64,000 nt of DNA from Limnanthes douglasii subsp. nivea (GCA_036936605.1 JAUPFV010000001.1:76031910-76095909), one strand, 5' to 3'; counted from the stretch's first letter, positions 45,879 to 57,066 are shown. Notes: generated by a model not told the origin, from the letters alone. Translations and numbers: made by a program.

Positions 45879-47470
45879 ATGACAAGATCGGGAATTGAAA
45901 GAGAAACACAAAGGATGCGTCTGATTCTAGGAACTCTGGTGATCGTTCCGAGAATCACGATAAGTTTGTCCAATGATCAAAAGAAATTGCAAACGAGATC
46001 AACTTTTAGGTATAGTAGTTGGTACAATAACAAATGGTATTTTTCCAACTGGATCGGCATCTAGTGCGCATAATAAATTAATCAAATTCAAAGTGGTCAA
46101 GTTGGTGCAATAACTTGTGTACGCTTATTCCATACCGATTGAAGGAGACATCTCTCTAAGCAAAGTATATTGATTACTCTATCTAATGTTCATATTTTGG
46201 AAATGTATATTTAAGGATAAAGCAAGAACAAGTTATAGCTAGTCGATTTCAATTTGAAAGAGACCAATAAGCTAAACTTAGCATAGATAAGTTGACCAAA
46301 GCGTTACAATTATTGACATAAAAGGTTATGTTAAAGAATAACGGACAACATAGGTTGAACGATGGATACAGTAAAATTTCACAGAAGGGATGAAAAAAAA
46401 GAGGTAATATTTGGGAATGATCAAAGAAAAATATGATATACAAATAGATTAGAGTAGCATTAAAAAGCAAAAGAAAAAAAAATTAAAAGGTGCTCGTTAG
46501 GAGGATCAGTCAAGCAATTTATCTTTAAAGAAAAATAAGGATAACAAAAATATGGAGTATAATAAAGAAATACCAAAAATGGCGGCCTATGTGCTTCAAG
46601 ACTCTCCGTTTGATAGGAAAATCTTGAAGTAAAACTTCCTAAAAAATTGATTAGATGGATACTTATGACGGTTTAAGAGATCCTGAATACCATAAATTAT
46701 AGTTCAAAAACCAGATTACAAGATTCAATGTTGATGATGTTTTAGTCTACAAAGATGTTTCAATGACATTTAAAGGAAACACACTTGAATATTGTAATTG
46801 CCTACCGAAAGAAACAATTCGGGATTTTAAAGGCCTTTGGAGCGCTTTTAAAAATTGATTTGTTGGTAGTAGAGCATACAAGAAGGAAAGTGATTCCATT
46901 AAAAATATGTAAAAGATAAATGGATAAATGTTATTAGGTTATGTTCAAATATTTGTTCGTGAAATGAACAGTTTATCGACATGCAAGGAAGATATTAATG
47001 TCGTAGCATTTAAAAAAGGATATCATGTGGATGGACAGTTGTACGAAGACCTTATCAGATTTACCTGGTAGACGATATGAGAGATGTTTTGGCAAGGTCG
47101 AATCAGTTTATCAAATTTAAATAATCGAAGAGGAGAGCCTCTTCTTACTCAAAACCCTAAGAACCAAAGGTGTCAGTACCAGACATGAGGAAAAATAAGG
47201 AAGCCAGCCATACCAAGGTCGTAAGAGCCTCATTAAGAAAACTAATGGTCTCATATTATGATAACCCGACACGAAGGTTTACTCTTATGACCAAAAATAT
47301 TGCAGTCATTTTTTATAAAAAGGGAAAGAAAAATATGAGCCTTCTCGTGTTATGGTGGCTCAAAATAGTAAAATATCTCGTAGGTACTTCTACACATACC
47401 ATAATGATTATCATCACGCAACTATTGATTATTAGCAATTGCAGGATGAGATTCGAAGATTAATCGACAG
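45879..47470 (+). pseudogene. gag: TE4 Gag remnant
   Basis: It starts MTRSGIERETQR at 45879. Near 46577 it reads MAAYVLQDSPFDRKILK, equal in shape to TE1's LSAYILKESSFSEKILE. Then in broken frames come the core parts up to about 47130 (AFKKGYHVDGQLYEDLIRFT-like). Near 47390-47460 YTYHNDYHHATIDY stands where the zinc knuckle C-x2-H...H...C should be, with both Cys changed to Tyr. The frame 47170-47463 is a side frame. Confidence 0.75.
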
Positions 47471-47778
47471 GTGATGAGCTTGTTTAGCTCATTAACAATA
47501 AGAGAAGACATAGAATGAAGAAAAATAATAATGAAGAGCATAAAGAAAAATGAATAGAAACAAGGAGAAATAACAAGAGAAAGCATGATTTGTTACGTAT
47601 TATTTTTTGTGGTGACACATTATCTGGGACGAGCCTAATTTCTAAGAAAATGCCCTAAAAAGACTTAAACTTCACTTGTTTGATGAGTCGTCATACTGTC
47701 ATTGTAGAAAATAAGCTATTGATCTGATATTCAACGATGATGATCAAATATGAGTTATTACCCCTCATAAATATGCGC

Positions 47779-47783
<5 letters not shown>

Positions 47784-47858
<75 letters not shown>
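47784..47858. repeat. (AT)n microsatellite, ~75 bp
   Basis: A long uninterrupted AT dinucleotide run, lying between the gag and protease remnants of TE4. It produces a Tyr-Ile repeat frame on the minus strand that is not a gene. Confidence 0.95.
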
Positions 47859-47860
<2 letters not shown>

Positions 47861-47861
47861 C

Positions 47862-48330
47862 ATGGTTACGAGATTTTTGGTAGATAATGGCAAGTAGATC
47901 AATGTTATTTTCACAAGTAGTTATAAGAATGTGATTGGAAAACCCACATACAAGCCTATTGACATGAAGTTGGTTAACTATGAAGGAAAACATTCTAGAT
48001 GTGTTGGTAAGAATAGAATTTCTAGTAACTGTTCGTTATGGTTGTACCGAGAAAGTTGTAAGAACTTTATTCATGATAGCCAATGCCCTTATCTCGTATC
48101 ATTTTATCATTGGAAGGCTATGGTTACAAACAATTGAAATTTCGAAATTCTCATTTCGTAAATACCTTAAATACCATGTTAGACACCTAGTTGGGATAGT
48201 CAGAGACAACTAGGAGTTTACACGTGATCTTTCTAAATTCTGAGAAGTTGGATCAATACAAATCAAATAATTTGGGAGAGGGTCATCAACTGACTGAAAG
48301 TGATTAATTTGAAAGGAAGTTGACGATCCA
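47862..48330 (+). pseudogene. pol: TE4 protease remnant
   Basis: After the AT run the frame reads TRFLVDNGK-stop-INVIFTSSYKNV (protease loop as D-N-G), then IDMKLVNYEGKHS and, in the next frame, MIANALISYHFIIGRLWLQT, the counterpart of TE1's FDTPSPYHAIIGRMLLHK. Confidence 0.75.
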
Positions 48331-48479
48331 AGAGAAGCAATATAATAAGGTGAACCTCTAGGTGAAATTTTTGAAAAACCACTAGCAAGTAGACAGATGC
48401 TTAAAATTGGAAATTAACTAAGTCAAACCTTCAAGTTTAAATTAATAGTGTTATTAAAAAATCATACTTTTTTTCTTGG

Positions 48480-49388
48480 AGCGTTGATGATGTATCCGCG
48501 GTTAGTTTGTATATCATCTGTCACGAACTAGTGATTGATAAAAGCTGAGGCCACGAAAGCAGACGTCAACGTTAAAGCGGCAGAATAATTGTTCATAGTG
48601 GGTCACATAAGGGAATCAAGATACCCAACTCGGATTGTTAACTCAGTCTTGGTAAAAAAAAGAACAATGGAGAATGTGCGTAGATTTTACTAACCCTAAC
48701 AAGACATGTCCAAAGAATGTTTTTCATTTTCCTCGTATCGACCAGTTGGTGGATATGGACTCGGGTCATGAATTCTTTTCATTTATGGACGCATACTCAG
48801 GATACAACCAAATTCGAATGCATCTAGATAATGAAGATGATACAACTTTGTAAACAATAATAGGTTTATACTGTTATAAATTTATCCCTTTAGGTTTACA
48901 AAATATCTTACCAAAGGCTCGTTAACAAAATATTCGATAAATAGTTGAGAAAAAACATAGAGGCGTACATAGACAACTTGATTGTAAAAAGCAACAAAGA
49001 TGATCAATAGGTTGAATTTTTATCTAAAATACTCAAGAATATGAGAAAGTTTAACCTCAAATTTAACCTTTTAAAGTGTTTGTTTGGATTTCGTAACGGA
49101 AAACCTGTTTGGTACATCATCAACAATGATGGAATCAAAACTGATCCAGGGAAACTAAAAGCATTGACAACTATGGAGCCATCAAACACTATCAAAGAGG
49201 TTAAAAGGTTAATGGGTCGTCTAACAACGTTATCAAGGTTTATTTCTAAATCTTCTAATAAGAGTCATCATTTTTTCAAAGTCCTTAAAGAAATAAAGAA
49301 GTTCAATTATAATGAAGAATGCAACATATCTTTTCACGCATTAAACGAGTATTTGACTTCAAATAAGATCATGTCATCTCAAATATGA
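48480..49388 (+). pseudogene. pol: TE4 reverse transcriptase remnant
   Basis: Pieces in order: VGHIRESRYPT (48600), the CVDFT...ACPK segment in shifted frames (48675-48720), MDAYSGYNQIRM near 48786-48822, and a Y-I-D-N in place of Y-I-D-D near 48967. Then an open 115-residue frame (49041-49388): MRKFNLKFNLLKCLFGF, LMGRLTTLSRFISKSSNKSH. The catalytic box is lost. Confidence 0.82.
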
Positions 49389-50250
49389 TTCGAATCATTT
49401 TATCTATATTTTTATATCTTCATTAACGTTCTGAGTGTTATATTTGTTAGAAAATACAAAGGGCTGCAGAGACCAATTTATTGTGTGAGTAAAATTCGGA
49501 TTGATACTGAAAATATATATTTAAATTTAGAGATATTAACATTAGGTCTGGTGGTAGCTACAACAAAAATTAGACCATAATTTCAGAGTTATAGTATTAT
49601 CATACAAACTTCTTTCCCTATAAAGAGTGGCTAATAAAGTCAAATATTCAAAAAAGCTTACACGATTGTCGGTTGAATTGGGGAAATATAAATTTTATAT
49701 TACCATCGTACTACGATCAGAGCTCATACGGTTGCAGGGTTCATATATGAGTTTGTTGGTGAAAGAACGGATGATGACGAGGTATACAATCGGATATGGA
49801 AATAATTTATTGGATGGTTGAAGTTTACGGAGCTAAGATCATTGTGAAGCACCATTTGGTGAAAAAATCAGATAATTGCTAAATTTCTAGATCAATATTA
49901 CAAATAATGTGGCAGAATTTGATGTCGTTTTTTTGTGGTTTGAAATTGGCTCATATTTGCAAAGTGAAAGTTATACGAGTATTTGATTCTCAACTAGAAG
50001 TAAGTTAAGAAAAAAGTGTATATGAGGAAAAGCAAAAAAGTATGATGTGGTACCAGATACATCACAAGAATGATAAAATAAATTTGAAAGAGTAGAATAC
50101 GAACACGTGCCTTGTCCAAATAAGTTGATTGCGAATTTTTAAAGCAAAAATAGCAGTTTCTTGAGATAATCTATTTGTTATCATTCAAGAAAGACCATCT
50201 ATATAAAGAAATGAGTAAGAACTCGAGGTCTTGGCAATAGAAACAACTGA
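49389..50250 (+). pseudogene. pol: TE4 RNase H and second RNase H remnants
   Basis: 49389-49720 holds shapes of the first RNase H (FYLYFYIFINVLSVIFVRKY-like, RPIYCVSKIRIDTENIYLNL). Near 49890-49960 ITNNVAEFDVVFLWFEIG matches the TNNAAEYEASLCATKLAL helix of TE1's second RNase H. Near 50095 comes VEYEHVPCPNKLIANF, its last conserved block. Confidence 0.65.
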
Positions 50251-51480
50251 AGATTGGAGACAAAAGTATTTGTTATATTTTAGAGATTAAACTCTCCTTA
50301 AAGGAAAATCCAAGGCTCGAGCATTGAGAATACGAGGTGTTAAGTATACGATTATTGACGACATCCTATATAGAAAGAGTATTACAAGACTAATGCTCCA
50401 ATATTCGAATAAAATGAAGCTTTTTTAACTTTAGAAATCTGCATGAATGGGTCATCCGCGCTCATTGTAGAAATAAAAGCTTGATCAGCAGTTTCCTTCT
50501 TGCGAGTTTTTATGGGGCCAAAATTAGTGGCAGATGCCGATGCCCTTGTACAATGATGTGTTGCTTTTCAAAATTATTCTAATATGAGCCACTTGCCAAG
50601 TGAACCAATGAGCATAGTCATAATACATTTTCCATTTGATAAGTGAGGGATCGACTTGGTTGGACCTTTTTCAATGACTACATGAAAAATGCAATTTATT
50701 AATAGTGCTTGTTGACTACTTTACAAAGTGGGTCGAAGCAAAACATCTATGCAAACCAAAAGCTAAAGAAATTTACAGTCTCTTGCAAAGTCAGATTCCA
50801 ATAAGATATGGTTTCAGAGAATTTTAATAAAAGATAATGGACTTCAGTTTTAAAATGAAATGATGATGACATGTTACTGAAAGTATGAGGTGGAACAAAA
50901 TTTCTCGACTTTGTATTACCTTCAAGCAAATAAAAAAAGTAAAAAAAAAAAAACAGAACTATCGTAGATGGAATAAAAAAACCAAATAAGCTAAGGGAAA
51001 GTGACTAAACAAATTATCAGAGTTTGTTGGCATATATGACGACTCGTAGCTCTACTATATGGGAAATTATTTTTTCTTTAGTTTATGGGATAAAAGTCGT
51101 AGTTTCAACAGAGACCATTATTCTCAATCATTTATTATAATATTATTTAGGGGAAAACAACAGTGAAGGAAGACAAATATCTTTGATTTGATTAAAGAAC
51201 GACGAGACCAAACTCATATTAGGTCATATCATTGTAAATTTTAATGAAGAGTATATTTGATGCATAAGAGGACGGTATGGTTATGAAGAAAATCTTCCAC
51301 GGGGCAAAGCATAAAAATGCGGGAAAATTAGCTCCAAATTGGGATAGACCGTACAAAGTTATTTCTAGAGGATATCATGGAGTGTGCCGGTTAGAAGACA
51401 TGGACGAAAACATATTGAAGCATCATTGGAACATTCAACATTTAAAAAAGTATCAAAAGAATATGTAATATTTATGTGCA
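50251..51480 (+). pseudogene. pol: TE4 integrase remnant
   Basis: Frames show the spacer before integrase (DWRQKYLLYF...), broken zinc finger parts near 50440-50560, KWGID-like DKxGIDLVGPF near 50640-50670, WVEAKHLCKPKAKEIYSLLQ near 50730, IKDNGLQF near 50832 (second Asp kept), and the C-terminal open frame 51277-51468 (KLAPNWDRPYKVISRGYHGV, LKHHWNIQHLKKYQKN). Confidence 0.78.
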
Positions 51481-52764
51481 TTTTTTTAATCTTTTCGGTA
51501 GCGTGTGAGGGTTTTTAACGAGACATATTGTAAACTAGTACCTTAACAAATAAATTTGGATTTGAAAGAAAAAAGTTATTATATATTTCAAAAAGAAAAA
51601 CCTAAAGAGAAAGATATATATTCGAGTTTGATAAATATTCACAAAGAATAATCAAATAATAAAGATAAATATTTGAGTTCGATAATAATCAGTGAGATAA
51701 TAAATATAGTTATTTGAGTTATAAAAATTCGAAAAGCAAGCAAAAAAAAACTATACAGAGCCGTGATGTGCAATATCAAATTGGCAAAAATAATTAATAA
51801 ACAAAGCTTAAGGTTGAAAATGTGTTGCGTAAATAAGAAGAAAATAGTTACGAAATAAGATTTTGGTTACTAAAAATGTGTGACTTCGTGAAAAAAATCA
51901 AATAGAACTTGTTTGTTTAAAAAAATATTAACTAAGTGTAAAATAACTAACTTTTTTATAGTTACAAAAATATTTTTATTTTTGTGTTGAAAAACCTTTT
52001 TTAAATAAAAAAAATTAAATTAAACTATGTTCTAGTTTTGAAAATACGTGCAATTTGGTTGCTAAAAATAATTGTATTCGAGTTGTAGAATTAAGTAAAA
52101 ATATGTTGCGTAATTAAGAATAGATAATTATGGAAGTAAGACTTTGGCGGCTAAATAAGTCTCACTGTGTGAAAACCAAAATACAAACCTGTTTTGTAAA
52201 AATAAATGTCTATTGGGTGTAAAACAACAAACTTTTGGAGTTGCGAAAAATATGTGTATTTGGTTGCAAAATTAGTCTGAAAAAAAACAACTACGTTATA
52301 GTTGCAAAATTACGTGTAATTTGGTTGCTAAAAAACAATTGTGTTCAAGTTGCATAATTACATGTAATTTGTTTGCGAAAATAAGAAAAAAATCTCTAAC
52401 AATATAACTCATAGATTTCATAGATTTCATTTTGTTTGTTTTAATAAATGGAAACATATGTATTTTTGAAAACAAAATGAGTTAAAGTTTGGAAGATACG
52501 AAATATTGAAGGTTAAAAATAACTAATTGTTAAGTTTGTGTGCTTCAAAAATATTGTTGGAAAAATTTATGATGCAAGTGATATTTGGTAAACTTCAAAA
52601 TCCAATTGATTATCGGTAATTTAATTTATATTCGGGTAATTTAATTTATATTCAGATAATTATCAATAAATTATTTTTTTATTAATAATCTAAATTCTTA
52701 AGGTTTGGTAATTGGTTTATTTATTTAATTAGTATATTGATTTATTACGTTACAAATTTAGTTA
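51481..52764. repeat. TE4 3' region with ~281 bp tandem repeats
   Basis: TGTTGCGTAAATAAGAA at 51823 and TGTTGCGTAATTAAGAA at 52104 open two imperfect copies of a ~281 bp unit. Within them a shorter phrase, AGTTGCAAAATTACGTGTAA and variants followed by TTTGGTTGCTAAAAA, recurs near 52040, 52250, 52300 and 52340. After 52400 the sequence is AT-rich with AATTTAATTTATATTCGG-like repeats (52619-52660). No coding sequence is seen. The 3' LTR of TE4 was not found. Confidence 0.75.
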
Positions 52765-53171
52765 TGGTGTGGTTTATTTTCGTGTGAGGGTAGGTTTGTA
52801 ATTTTTGTTTAGAGTTTTGTGGAAGTTTGTGAGTATTTAATGTTTGAGTAGGGAGTAGAGGGAGAATTAAGCAGCCTCGTTGCATTTAATTTTCATTACC
52901 CTAATTTAATGTTGGTGGTTGGGTATTTATACCCTTATATTTGGGGCTTATGGGCTTTCGGGTCGTGTTTAATGGACCCGGGTCGAGTTTAAGGACCCAT
53001 GAGTTCTAAGTAGGAGAGCAGGCAGCTTAGTCAAGAAGTGATTATGTTTTAAATATTTTAATTCTGTTCCATCAGTCCAATGGATGAGGTGTCTGAACTG
53101 CCCATGTCCGGTTAGGTAGACATTGTCCGAACTGACCCTGTCCGAAGTGGTGACGGAATCCAGACTCATCA
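52765..53171 (-). repeat. TE3 3' LTR (407 bp)
   Basis: From TGGTGTGGTTTATTTTCGTG to GACTCATCA on the plus strand. Its minus-strand polypurine tract, AGAAAAGGGGCTAC, is at 53172-53185. Confidence 0.94.
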
Positions 53172-53621
53172 GTAGCCCCTTTTCTAGGTGTTGTTCAAAA
53201 ACCTTTTGCAAGACCTAAAAACAGTCTCTTACTAGTGACAGTTACATCCGGACAGGTCCTTCGAATTGTGTTACAGTTTTATCCGGACTGAAAAAAGTTC
53301 TTTGAATCTAAACGGTTTTTTGCCAGAGTTCATGGGACACGTGTCTCTCTCTGGTTCGTTATTTCAGCTATTTTTTCACCTTGAATTTCGCTCCCACCTT
53401 CTCTGAAAAGCAACCTCTTCATTAAATGAAGGTGACATCAGCGTCATTTCTTAATCATTGCAAATTCTTTCGAATTCTCCTAGGAATCAAAGCACCATTT
53501 TTGGGGTTTACTATAAATTAAACACTTTTCCACTGTTTTACCATCATCTTCATATTCACTTTGCTAATTTTAAGAGCTTTCTCTCTCAAACACAAGTTCT
53601 TCTTTTTTTGGTTGTGAGTTT
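53172..53621 (+). promoter_or_regulatory. Putative promoter and leader of TE3 aORF
   Basis: In the direction of the antisense gene: GACACGTGTC palindrome (G-box) at 53336-53345, GGTGACATCA at 53431-53440 followed by GCGTCA, and TATAAATT at 53512-53519. The palindrome and the GGTGACATCA box also precede the TE1 antisense gene at nearly the same spacing. No coding sequence is seen. Confidence 0.62.
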
Positions 53622-54968
53622 ATGTTCACGGCTATGAACACTTTAATCAGAGGTGGGTGGCTTAATCTATCAGAGCTAGAAAAGGCACAAAAAGTTGAAA
53701 GGGAAAGGCGCATTGTAGCAGGCCTACCTACCTCCCCCATCGACAAACCAGTAACCTCAAACACAGAGCCTGACCAGGGTCCCTCCTCAATAAGAAGTTC
53801 CAAACCGAGGAGATTGTTTCAAAACAGCCTTTCCCCCATTGTCTCAGGCTCATCGGTTCAAGAATCAGAACCCACCGTTGAACCAGGGCTAGCAGTTACT
53901 AGATTAAAAAAGCCTTCCCCATTTATAGCTATGGGGTCAGATGCAGATACCTCTCCCAACAAATTGGTCGATCGAATAAGAGGACGGCTGGTTAAAGGGC
54001 AGGCTTCCAATGGCACCCCTTCAAAATCAGGGGCCAAAGACAACAATACAGGGTCAGAGGCACCCATAAAAGTACCTAAAGACAGACTGTCCGGACCGGA
54101 GGCCACTAGCTCAAGCATCCGAAGAGAAACCACCACATATGAGCCCCAACCGGAGGCCAGAGTTCAGGAAAAGTATTGAAGCTCAACAGTCCGGAGGTCA
54201 GACTGAACCAACTTCTAACTCCCTCCTCCCAAAGACAACTGAAAATCCCTCTTCGGTAATGGAGGATTCTATCAAAGAAGCTCCATTTGAGTCTGAACCC
54301 TCCGGACAAACTAGTGATGCTGTTGCTGCCAAGAAGGATAAAGGCAAAGAAAAACTATTCCTTAGGCACCCATATCTGCCAGAGATCCTCAAGGGAAAAG
54401 TCGGACCTTGTTTCCACAAGGTAAACGTTAAATATCTTTGTGCCTTAAAAAAACAACTATTCTTTCATCCATACAGTCGAATTGGGCCGGATGCGTACCA
54501 AGTGGGAGATTCCAGAGAACGTGAAAATAAGAATCCCCATAGACCCTGAAACCCCAATGGACTGCAAACTTAGTGAAGTAGTCGTCTTTACTGAGATCTT
54601 TAACTGGGGGTTAAGGTTTCCCTTAGATCCGGAGATAGTTAGGTACCTCCGCCTTATCAAGCTTTTTCCAAGCCAACTGAGCCCTAACGCCTGGTACACT
54701 CTCATGGCCTGTATCATGGCCTCCAGGCTCTCCAGAATTCCTCTCCCGATGGAGGAATTTGCTGTTGTGGCCAGCCTCTCCAGAAATCCCCACATTCCCT
54801 TCTATCACTTCAACATGGGTGATAATTATAAAGTAGTGGATGACCTACTTGAGTCGGAGAAGAATTGGAGGACTCAATTCTTGTTCGTAAGCGGCGCTTG
54901 GGAGAATGAGAGAAAGATCAAAGCCGGAGTCAACCCGAGTCTCCTCACCAGCAGATAGATAAGTGATC
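53622..54968 (+). pseudogene. TE3 aORF exon 1 (conserved transposon domain)
   Basis: A 185-residue disordered frame, Ser/Pro/Thr-rich, starts at 53622 (an inner ATG, MGSDADTSPNKL, at 53931 may be the equivalent of the TE2 start). Two frame changes follow (54139-54549, 54482-54958). The last frame holds the conserved domain: TKWEIPENVKIRIP, GLRFPLDPEIVRYLRLIKLF, PNAWYTLMACIMASRLS, MEEFAVVASLSRNPHIPFYH and FLFVSGAWENERK. A TAG lies at 54956, twelve bases before the intron. TE2 and TE5 have the same blocks. Confidence 0.82.
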
Positions 54969-55049
54969 GTAAGGATTCTACCTTGCATTCTCATTTTTAC
55001 CTTTATCAAATTTGTTTAAACTGACCGGTCCTGTCTTTGTTCTTTACAG
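54969..55049 (+). other. Likely GT-AG intron of TE3 aORF (81 bp)
   Basis: Donor GTAAGGATTC at 54969; the pyrimidine-rich end CTTTGTTCTTTACAG closes at 55049. Splicing joins the exons in one phase. Stops lie inside the segment, so here, unlike in TE2, splicing would be required. Confidence 0.8.
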
Positions 55050-56566
55050 AGCTGCCCAAAGACTTCAACGATTATTTAAAGGCCGGGTAGACCACTTGCA
55101 CCAAGATCAACACTTGGGCTACTGAAAAGTGGGGTAACCGGTTTCATGATGCCTTTACCGGAGGAAATCTCGCAAGGTCTCACCTCTGGAACACTACTGG
55201 CCGGAGGGACTTGACCTGGGAAGAACTCACCACTCCGCCCCCTCCGGATGTAGTCCTCAAGAGAACACACGAATCAGACGGGTCACTATACTTGCCAGGT
55301 CGAGCCAAGGCCCCAAGTAAAATGAAAGGCAAGAAAGGGAAGGGTAAGAAGAGTGCGGTTGAAGCTAACCCTGCCGAGGTGGAGGATGCTGCTCCAACAA
55401 ACCCAGAGGGACCAGCCCCAAGCCAGATCGATGCTGCTCTGCTAGAAGTGGTGGAGCATGAGAGTGTTAGGGAAGAGTCTAGATCTCCAAAACCCTCAAG
55501 GGTTCCTAAGAGAGACCGGAAACGGGGAGCAGAAAGCAAGGACAGGGAGGCCAAGAAGAAAAAGACCTCCAGGGGTGATGAACTTTCTCTCCGGCCTACG
55601 GAGCCCTTCCCTCCTGTTGACCCTACTGATCCAACAAGGGCAGAAGAGATCCCTGGTGACTTTAAAACTGATGAGGTTGGAGGAGGAGACATTAGCATCG
55701 ATGGTGTTGACATCACAGGGCTTGATGGTCTTGGCGATTATTTTGCACACCTTCCCAGAGATGACTTTGTTGGGCCTTACCTCCCTCCGAGCACTTCAAA
55801 CACCGTCACCTTTAATGGTAAGAATTTCACTGTTTCAAGTGAAAGAGATGCTATAACCCACATTATTCTGAGTATCGTTCAGCCAGTGTTGGTCCTCGAG
55901 AAGAAAGTACAAGGTCAGACAGCGATCATCACCTCCCTTAACTCTGACAAGGAAAAACTGTACAACGACCTCCTCACTGCCACCCAAAATGCTGATGTTT
56001 TGAAAGGAGAAAACGAGGAGCTAAAGAAGAGTCAAGAGGGGCTGACCACAAGGTTTGCCACTTTAGAGGATACTATCAAAGATCTCCGGGAAAAACTGTC
56101 CAGATTAGAGAAAGATCTAACCTCTTCAAAAGAGGAGGCGAAGGCCAAGGACCAAGTCATCCATAATTTAACAAGTGACAAGATTGCGCTCGAGGATTCA
56201 GTGTCCAAGGCTGCAGAGGAGAAAACTGATCTGCTAAGGGAGCAAGAGGCCAAAATTCAGGCCAAGATTGATGCTTATGCCAACAACGTAATAGATACTC
56301 AAGAGCAAATGTATGCCAAAGTGAGGTCGGACATGGTCCTGCTTTTTTATGAGAAGTTCCCGAAGAGGAACCTGGGAGATTTGTGGCTTCATGTAGAGTA
56401 CAAAGACCTTCCCTTCCACACTATGGCTGATGGAGACTTACACGATTATTCTAGTGCTTCATCCTCTGACGAAGAAGAGAAAACCGGGGAGAGCCCAAAT
56501 GAGGAGAAGGATAATCCCAAGAAGAAGACAAGTGAGGCTGAGCCATCTTCAAAGGCTCAGTCTTAG
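55050..56566 (+). CDS. TE3 aORF exon 2: LW segment, coiled coil, acidic tail
   Basis: It begins with LPKDFNDYLKAG, then a TAG at about 55088, then INTWATEKWGNRFHDAF and NLARSHLWNTTGRR. From 55211 to 56566, 451 codons are open: WEELTTPPPPDVVLKR, a Lys-rich disordered part, a second low-complexity acidic part, GLGDYFAHLPRDDFVGPYLP near residue 177, and a coiled coil over residues ~220-360 (LREKLSRLEKDLTSSKEEAK). Near the end come YEKFPKRNLGDLW and a Glu/Ser/Lys tail. The end matches TE2. One nonsense codon in exon 2 blocks a full product in this copy. Function unknown. Confidence 0.78.
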
Positions 56567-57066
56567 ATTATGAATTATCTTTTGTGTGTTTGTTTTTTTT
56601 GTTCTGGTTAAACTAAAGTCCTTGGAAGGCCAAGGCATTTTTGTAATTGTGTCCGGCATTTGACCGGATAGATCTTTTGTTTTGTCTGACAGTTTTAAAG
56701 TCCTTGGAAGGCCAATGCACTTGGATTATTTCAATGAATATTCTTTGTTTTGCACAACTCTTGCATTCTTTCACAGTTTGTTTCAATTTTGGTGGCTAGT
56801 GTTTAAACAGCCCTTAGTTATTTCATAAATATTCTAAAGTGAGAGTGTTTAAATTCTCCGATGACAAATGTTTAAGTAGTCATCATTCCTTTAATTCAAT
56901 CTGGATGGTGTGATAAGAAACAAAGTAAAAAACACTTCGAAATTTTAAGAAGGCATCAAATTTTATAAAAAAGCCCGGACACCTTATTAAAAACTTCCCC
57001 GCGCCACCAGGGTAGGCCCCAAATATTTACATGGATTTTTTAAACAAGTAAATATTTACATAGCTT
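56567..57066. other. TE3 spacer between aORF and pol
   Basis: No gene is seen. AAAGTCCTTGGAAGGCCAA occurs at about 56616 and 56697. The convergent transcripts would end here. Confidence 0.7.

Larger units (their letters stand above)
45271..52764 (+). mobile_element. TE4: very decayed Tat-lineage gypsy element
   Basis: A 5' LTR probably spans about 45271 (TGATAAGGCT, like the TE1 LTR start) to 45810 (ending ATTATCA). It is followed by AATTTGGCGTCATGTATGG, the same primer-site layout as TE1. Gag starts at ATG 45879 (MTRSGIERETQR; TE1 has VTRSRIERDNQE). gag, protease, RT, both RNases H and integrase follow in order on the plus strand, full of stops and shifts. After pol come tandem repeats. No antisense gene and no 3' LTR are visible; TE3 is inserted at 52764. 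It is the oldest Tat copy here. Confidence 0.8.

Noticed and set aside
47691..47993. 100-residue minus frame with a Tyr-Ile repeat
   Set aside because: It is produced by the long AT microsatellite.
55180..55716. 178-residue minus frame inside the TE3 antisense gene
   Set aside because: It is low-complexity and opposite the conserved 451-codon frame; no domain is seen.
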